Source: an uncultured Bacteroides sp. (lineage in GTDB: Bacteria; Bacteroidota; Bacteroidia; Bacteroidales; Bacteroidaceae). From it: DNA of 18,226 nt. Below the pieces are notes generated by a model. That model worked only from the letters and a program-made list of their open reading frames with translations, had not been told where the DNA came from and did no database searches. The stretch is from assembly GCF_949298305.1 (NCBI RefSeq), contig NZ_CASFWU010000062.1, positions 1 to 18,226 of the forward strand, in the 5' to 3' direction. How positions within the stretch are numbered: position 1 is the stretch's first letter; each line of letters begins with the position of its first letter. A program made the translations under genes and the position numbers. Shown in pieces: positions 14,818-18,226 of this stretch.

Positions 14818-15159
14818 TCATCGTTTTCTGTATACCTTGCTTCCGAAACCGCTCTTCTCAATGAGCAGCCCGTTGCTCAGCTCCAGGTTGAAACTCTCGT
14901 CGCCGGTTGTAATCCGGATGGTGGTTCCGTCGGTCTGCTCCCACCGGAAGCGGAGCTGTTGGGTGTTGCTGAACCCTTCTACGGTGAACACGCCGCTTCC
15001 GTCCTTGTCAAACCTCCACGAAGACAGTCCGTAGTCGTCGTTCGGGTCGGTCCTGTACTCGTTCCATGTTCCGGCAATGCCGTTCGTGTTCTGTCTGCTG
15101 CCTCCGCAGGCGCAGGCAAGCAAAGCGGTAAAAACATAAATGAAAATCAACTTTTTCAT
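14818..15159 (-). CDS. Small lipoprotein with lipocalin-like beta domain
   Basis: 113 aa. The signal peptide ends in LLACAC; C16 is the best lipidation site, with C18 as alternative. The mature sequence opens with GIAGTWNEYRT, then WRFDKDGSGVFTVE and RFRWEQTDGTTIRITTG. This is the pattern of the 'lipocalin-like' beta-sandwich lipoproteins common in Bacteroidales (GxW...F..DGxGxx). It is the first gene of the five-gene cluster, so its promoter should lie in the unusual repeat-bearing region upstream. Ligand unknown. Confidence 0.7.
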   Translation of the reverse strand: MKKLIFIYVFTALLACACGGSRQNTNGIAGTWNEYRTDPNDDYGLSSWRFDKDGSGVFTVEGFSNTQQLRFRWEQTDGTTIRITTGDESFNLELSNGLLIEKSGFGSKVYRKR

Positions 15160-15190
15160 CGGGGATGAATGTTTGTGCTTTCCAGTTCCC

Positions 15191-15293
15191 GGATAAAAGC
15201 GGATAAAAAAACAAGGTGTGGGAACTTATTGTTTTTATCCCATTCTCAGGCTCTCGCATTGCCTTTGGTACGGATAAAACAATAGCCCACACC
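15191..15293. repeat. GGATAAAA-type direct and inverted repeats upstream of the small-protein cluster
   Basis: GGATAAAA occurs at 15191-15198, 15201-15208 and 15272-15279, and inverted as TTTTATCC at 15233-15240. The copy at 15201-15214 pairs with 15229-15240. In addition 15215-15240 is an imperfect inverted repeat of 15272-15293 (GGTGTGGG at one end, CCCACACC at the other). The array occupies the leader of the first cluster gene (start 15159), so alternative RNA hairpins or operator sites are both possible. Confidence 0.6.
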
Positions 15294-15628
15294 AGTCCGA
15301 TAGTATCTGTGTACCTTGAATAACAATCCAAGGCAGATATGTATCAAACGGTGCGGTGCTATTGCCATCATCTTCGTACCTTGTCAAATTTGCGAGATTT
15401 GAGAATGGAAGATAATCTCAATAACACCTTTCGTTACTAATATGTCCTTTCAGTGTCTTGACGCAACAAGCTCTCTGAAATTGTTGCAAAGGTAGCGAAA
15501 GGTTTTGAATATCTGATGCCATAAGTTAAACATTCTGTTTTTTTGTGTTCTGAAACATGCTTGCGCCGGGGCTTTTCCGCAAGGTTCCGCGGGGCTGGCG
15601 GGCGGGGTGTCTGCCTCCTGTCCGGACG
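15294..15628. other. Gene-free stretch left of the GC-rich repeat
   Basis: No gene is supported on either strand. A 41-codon minus-strand frame (15246-15371) is the best open frame but has no recognisable sequence. The stretch holds the -7 box at 15487-15494 and turns abruptly GC-rich from about 15556. Confidence 0.5.
15487..15494 (-). promoter_or_regulatory. Candidate -7 box reading toward the small-protein cluster
   Basis: Minus-strand TACCTTTG is an exact consensus match. No good -33 TTTG is seen at the expected distance. If used, it would give a leader of about 320 nt before the lipoprotein start at 15159, covering the GGATAAAA repeats. Confidence 0.4.
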
Positions 15629-15704
15629 ATGCTTGCACGGTCCTTGCACCATGCTTGCACGGTCTGCGCAGGATGCTTGCATGGTGCAAGGACCGTGCAA
15701 GCAT
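15629..15704. repeat. 22-bp tandem units forming a perfect 24-bp inverted repeat
   Basis: Units starting ATGCTTGCA at 15629, 15651 and 15673 follow each other at exactly 22 nt. The first two share ATGCTTGCACGGTC. Arms 15629-15652 and 15681-15704 are exact reverse complements over 24 bp around a 28-nt centre. A lone ATGCTTGC lies at 15557-15564. The surrounding 15556-15820 is much more GC-rich than its left flank and has no supported gene. Function unknown. Confidence 0.85.
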
Positions 15705-15824
15705 GGCCTGTGGGCTGGTTTTCAGGCACTCCGGTGGCCTCTGCGGTTTGCCGGCCGGTGTCTTGTGTCCGGTGCGGAAGGCGGGCGCGGCGGTTCCCGG
15801 GCCGCTTTCCGCGGTCGGACGGTG

Positions 15825-15856
15825 CAAAGTTAGGAAGCCTGAACGGGGTGTTCAAG
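15825..15856 (-). promoter_or_regulatory. Candidate promoter reading into the GC-rich repeat
   Basis: Minus-strand TAACTTTG (15825-15832) matches TAnnTTTG. CTTG (15853-15856) lies 20 nt upstream at the -33 position. No gene starts downstream within 600 nt, so it would drive a non-coding RNA or a very long leader. Confidence 0.4.
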
Positions 15857-15933
15857 AAGAAAATGGTAAGTTATCGGGGGGTGCGGAAAATTTACTGTTT
15901 CTCTGCGGTGGGACTGCGCAGGGGAGGGCGGGG

Positions 15934-16833
15934 TCAGAACCGGATGGTGCTGCCTTCTTTGATTTCGACGCCCGGCGGAGTGTCTGTCCAGTCTATTTTC
16001 CCCTTGCTCCACAGCCTGTACGGGATGAGGTGCATGGGTATCAGCCTCTCCTCGCCGCCGAGGTCGAAGCGTCCGATGTCGGTGACGGGGTGGTCTGTCT
16101 TTTCGTGCAGTTTCATCAGCTGCCAGTAGCGTTTGTTGGTCGGCTCTTCCTTGGCCAGCCCGAACAGCTTCAGCAGGTACATGACGAGTTCCACTTCTTT
16201 GGTGGAGATTTGGGCGTCCTTCTTCCTCTTCACGGGGAAGTAGCGGTGCAGGAACAGGGTGAGGTCGTGAACGAAGTAGCTTTGCAGCACAGAGTTGTTG
16301 GCAAATTCGTCCCACGTCGTGACGCGCTCCACCTCGTAGTCGCCGGCGTCGCTCTCCTTCTGGGCCTCCAGCGTTTCCAGCACCATTTGGAGCAGCTTCC
16401 CGGAGTTGCTTTCCACCGTCGAGCCGTCCCGGTTGGTGAAGGTGATTTTGGTTACGTGGTCCAGCGCGTCCACTGTCTCGCGGATGGTGGGCTTCAGCAG
16501 GATGACGTAGCGCGACCTTCCCCTTTCCACCAGGAAGAGGGCGAGGATGAACAGGTTGAACATGCACACCTGCTTCCCTTCGGCCTCCAGCTCTTCCTGC
16601 AGGCGGGACAGCCGGGCGTCGTCGAGGATGGGGCGGACAAGGTCCAGGAAGCCCTCCCGGTGGCTGTGCATGAACTCGGCCGCCGTGATGCCCTGGTAGA
16701 GCCTCCGTGACTTGTCGTCAATCAGGAATTCCTCGTAGGGGTGTATGTGCGCCTCGTAGAACCGCAGGTATTCAAATGCCTGCAGTTCCGGCACGCCGTT
16801 TTCTTCCCGGATGTATTGGCCGTAGGTCTTCAT
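15934..16833 (-). CDS. Hypothetical protein, 299 aa
   Basis: A full-length coding frame with typical local codon use, but no family I recognise. No signal peptide. The only strongly hydrophobic stretch is VCMFNLFILALFLVERG (about 89-105), probably a buried helix in a soluble, mostly helical protein. An Arg/Lys-rich segment (FPVKRKKD) lies past the middle. The C-terminal 40 residues (HLIPYRLWSKGKIDWTDTPPG) are rich in aromatics and proline. It sits 18 nt after the YfhO-type gene on the same strand, so cotranscription is likely, but no functional link is evident. No clear terminator follows the stop. Confidence 0.7.
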   Translation of the reverse strand: MKTYGQYIREENGVPELQAFEYLRFYEAHIHPYEEFLIDDKSRRLYQGITAAEFMHSHREGFLDLVRPILDDARLSRLQEELEAEGKQVCMFNLFILALFLVERGRSRYVILLKPTIRETVDALDHVTKITFTNRDGSTVESNSGKLLQMVLETLEAQKESDAGDYEVERVTTWDEFANNSVLQSYFVHDLTLFLHRYFPVKRKKDAQISTKEVELVMYLLKLFGLAKEEPTNKRYWQLMKLHEKTDHPVTDIGRFDLGGEERLIPMHLIPYRLWSKGKIDWTDTPPGVEIKEGSTIRF

Positions 16834-16851
16834 GTCGCCGCCTGTCGGGGG

Positions 16852-18226
16852 TTATGCCTTTTCAGGCTGCGTGCTGTCTTTTTTCTTCCGCTCCAGCCAG
16901 ACTGCCGCCACGGCTCCGACGAGGAGCAGGGCCAGCGCCGCGTAGGCGATGGCTTCGGTGACGTGCAGGCTCTGCGGGTCGAAGCGCATCTCGACAGTGT
17001 GCTTCCCGGCGGGGATGTAGAGGGTGCGCAGCACGTAGTCGGCACGGGCCAGGTCGGCGGGCTGCCCGTCTATGGTGACGTACCAGCCGTCGGGGTAGTA
17101 GATTTCGGAGAATACGGCCACGCCGTCCTGCGGGTTGTCCGTCTCGTAGACAAGGCGGTTGGGGCGGTATTCCGTCAGGCGGATGGAGGCCGTGCTGTCT
17201 GTTTGCAGGGTGGTGGCGTCCTTCAGCGCTTCCCTGAAGCGGGCGTCCACCACGGCGGTCTCGCGGGGTTGCACCTCGTTCAGGGCTTCAATCTCCTGGT
17301 TGGCGTTCTCCACATACTGCACGCGGTCCACAAACCAGGCGTTTCCGCCGGCATAGGGGTTCAGGATGGGCGCGGTTTCTCCCTGTTTCCCGATGGGGAA
17401 GATGAAGTATTTGGTGTTCAGCATGTTCAGCACGCGGAACTTCGAGGCGTCCACGCTGTCCATGTCGCCGCCCGTGCGGGCCACTTCGCGGTAGAGGGCC
17501 TGCATCTCGGGGACGATGTGGTGGTCTATCAGTTCCTGGTAGCGGCGCAGCTTGGCGGCGTGATATCCGCCCACGCTCTTGTGCCAGTAGGAGGTGTTGT
17601 TCTCGTTGAAGGTGTTCGAGGCCAGGTTCAGCACGCGGTAGTCGGCGTCCTTGTCCTGCAGAATCAGTTCGTCGGCCGGCGTCTTGCTGAAGGTGTCGGT
17701 ACGGATGCCTGCGCTCACAAACTGTTCGTCGTTCAGGTAGCGCTTGTTCACGCCCCACATGTCCACCAGGCAGAGCACGCCGATGCCGGCCACGGTGAGC
17801 GGCTGCCGCAGCTTGCCCGTGGTGTAGAGCATGAGCAGCAGCAGGCCGATGACGATGATGAGGAAGCTGCGCAGGGCGTCGGCCTGTACCAGGGCGGCGC
17901 GCATCTCGCCCAGATTGGCCAGGATGCCGCTCAGCTCGCCGGCGGGTATCATGCCTCCGTCTACGGCCTGTTGCAGCATCTGCGCCTCCTGGGCAGGCAC
18001 GTAGGAACCGCCCGACGAGGGAACGGCATACCACAGGGCCACACCGGCCGTCAGCAGCAGGCTGATGCCCAGGGCCTTCAGGTTGGCGCGCAGCACGGTG
18101 GGCTCGTCCAGTATCTTCTTCAGGGCAAAGACGGCCAGCAGGGGGATGGTGAACTCGGCGATGACGAGGATGGACGACACGGCGCGGAACTTGTTGTACA
18201 TCGGCACGTAGTCGATGAAGAAGTCG
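16852..18226 (-). CDS. YfhO family membrane protein, C-terminal part (runs off window)
   Basis: 457 residues are visible, starting in frame at the right edge (DFFIDYVPMYNKFRAVSS). YfhO-type proteins are usually around 800 residues or more, so the N-terminal half lies beyond 18226. The GTG at 18207 is internal and should not be taken as the start. Visible membrane segments include VSSILVIAEFTIPLLAVFAL, ISLLLTAGVALWYAV, FLIIVIGLLLLMLYTT, TVAGIGVLCLVDMWGVN and a C-terminal AYAALALLLVGAVAAVW. Between the last two lies a large extracytoplasmic domain with YFIFPIGKQGE, YAGGNAWFVD and IYYPDGWYVTIDGQPADL. In Firmicutes YfhO is linked to glycosylation of lipoteichoic acid; the role in Bacteroidales is not established. 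A transferase-like role in glycan decoration is an inference. Confidence 0.88.
   Translation of the reverse strand, partial: DFFIDYVPMYNKFRAVSSILVIAEFTIPLLAVFALKKILDEPTVLRANLKALGISLLLTAGVALWYAVPSSGGSYVPAQEAQMLQQAVDGGMIPAGELSGILANLGEMRAALVQADALRSFLIIVIGLLLLMLYTTGKLRQPLTVAGIGVLCLVDMWGVNKRYLNDEQFVSAGIRTDTFSKTPADELILQDKDADYRVLNLASNTFNENNTSYWHKSVGGYHAAKLRRYQELIDHHIVPEMQALYREVARTGGDMDSVDASKFRVLNMLNTKYFIFPIGKQGETAPILNPYAGGNAWFVDRVQYVENANQEIEALNEVQPRETAVVDARFREALKDATTLQTDSTASIRLTEYRPNRLVYETDNPQDGVAVFSEIYYPDGWYVTIDGQPADLARADYVLRTLYIPAGKHTVEMRFDPQSLHVTEAIAYAALALLLVGAVAAVWLERKKKDSTQPEKA

Noticed and set aside
15246..15371. 41-codon minus-strand frame in the gene-free region
   Set aside because: It starts with two ATGs about 110 nt below a -7 box, but the sequence matches nothing I know and overlaps the GGATAAAA repeats. 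It could be a leader peptide but is not supportable.
15629..15704. CRISPR array
   Set aside because: The 22-nt units are contiguous without unique spacers, the units diverge, and there are no cas genes.
15437..15855. Several overlapping open frames in all directions through the GC-rich repeat block
   Set aside because: Open frames in several registers at once are expected in GC-rich repetitive DNA; the translations are Cys/Arg/Pro-rich and follow the repeat.

Overview
The window looks like a chromosomal segment of a Bacteroides-type gut Bacteroidales. Three things point that way. TAnnTTTG '-7' promoter boxes precede several genes. Many exported proteins have short lipobox signal peptides (LTSC, LAAC, LLAC). 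The gene families are typical of the group: a radical SAM enzyme paired with a lipoprotein, a DUF4890-like protein, a DUF4369/TlpA-like lipoprotein and a YfhO protein. No rRNA, tRNA, CRISPR array, transposase or phage gene was seen. The species cannot be fixed from the sequence alone.

Left part (1-7458): a two-gene plus-strand unit encodes an exported lipoprotein and a radical SAM/SPASM enzyme whose start overlaps the lipoprotein stop (ATGA). It converges, across a 19-bp inverted repeat, on a minus-strand run. That run holds a YifB/ComM-type AAA ATPase, a thioredoxin-fold lipoprotein that has lost its CxxC, a TPR lipoprotein with its own promoter and terminator, and a XerD-type recombinase.

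Middle (7459-12700): xerD and aroQ are divergent, and their promoter boxes are placed so that the two 5' leaders should overlap. aroQ is followed by pyruvate kinase, a Bacteroides-style repeat hairpin and an O-methyltransferase. These face a minus-strand rbfA - LolC/E-like permease pair. A DUF4890-like Gly/Pro/Met-rich secreted protein diverges from rbfA and ends in a strong hairpin terminator.

Right part (12701-18226): five small minus-strand genes (13147-15159) encode only envelope or secreted proteins and have no recognisable function; this is the least described gene group here. Upstream of them lies about 770 bp without a convincing gene. It holds GGATAAAA-type inverted repeats, two minus-strand promoter boxes and a GC-rich block with 22-bp tandem units that form a perfect 24-bp inverted repeat. 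The window ends with an unrecognised 299-aa protein and the C-terminal part of a YfhO-type membrane protein that runs off the right edge.

The most system-like element is the lipoprotein + radical SAM/SPASM pair at the left. The family pair is known by name, as far as I recall, but its chemistry is not. The most novel-looking non-coding element is the 15160-15930 interval.
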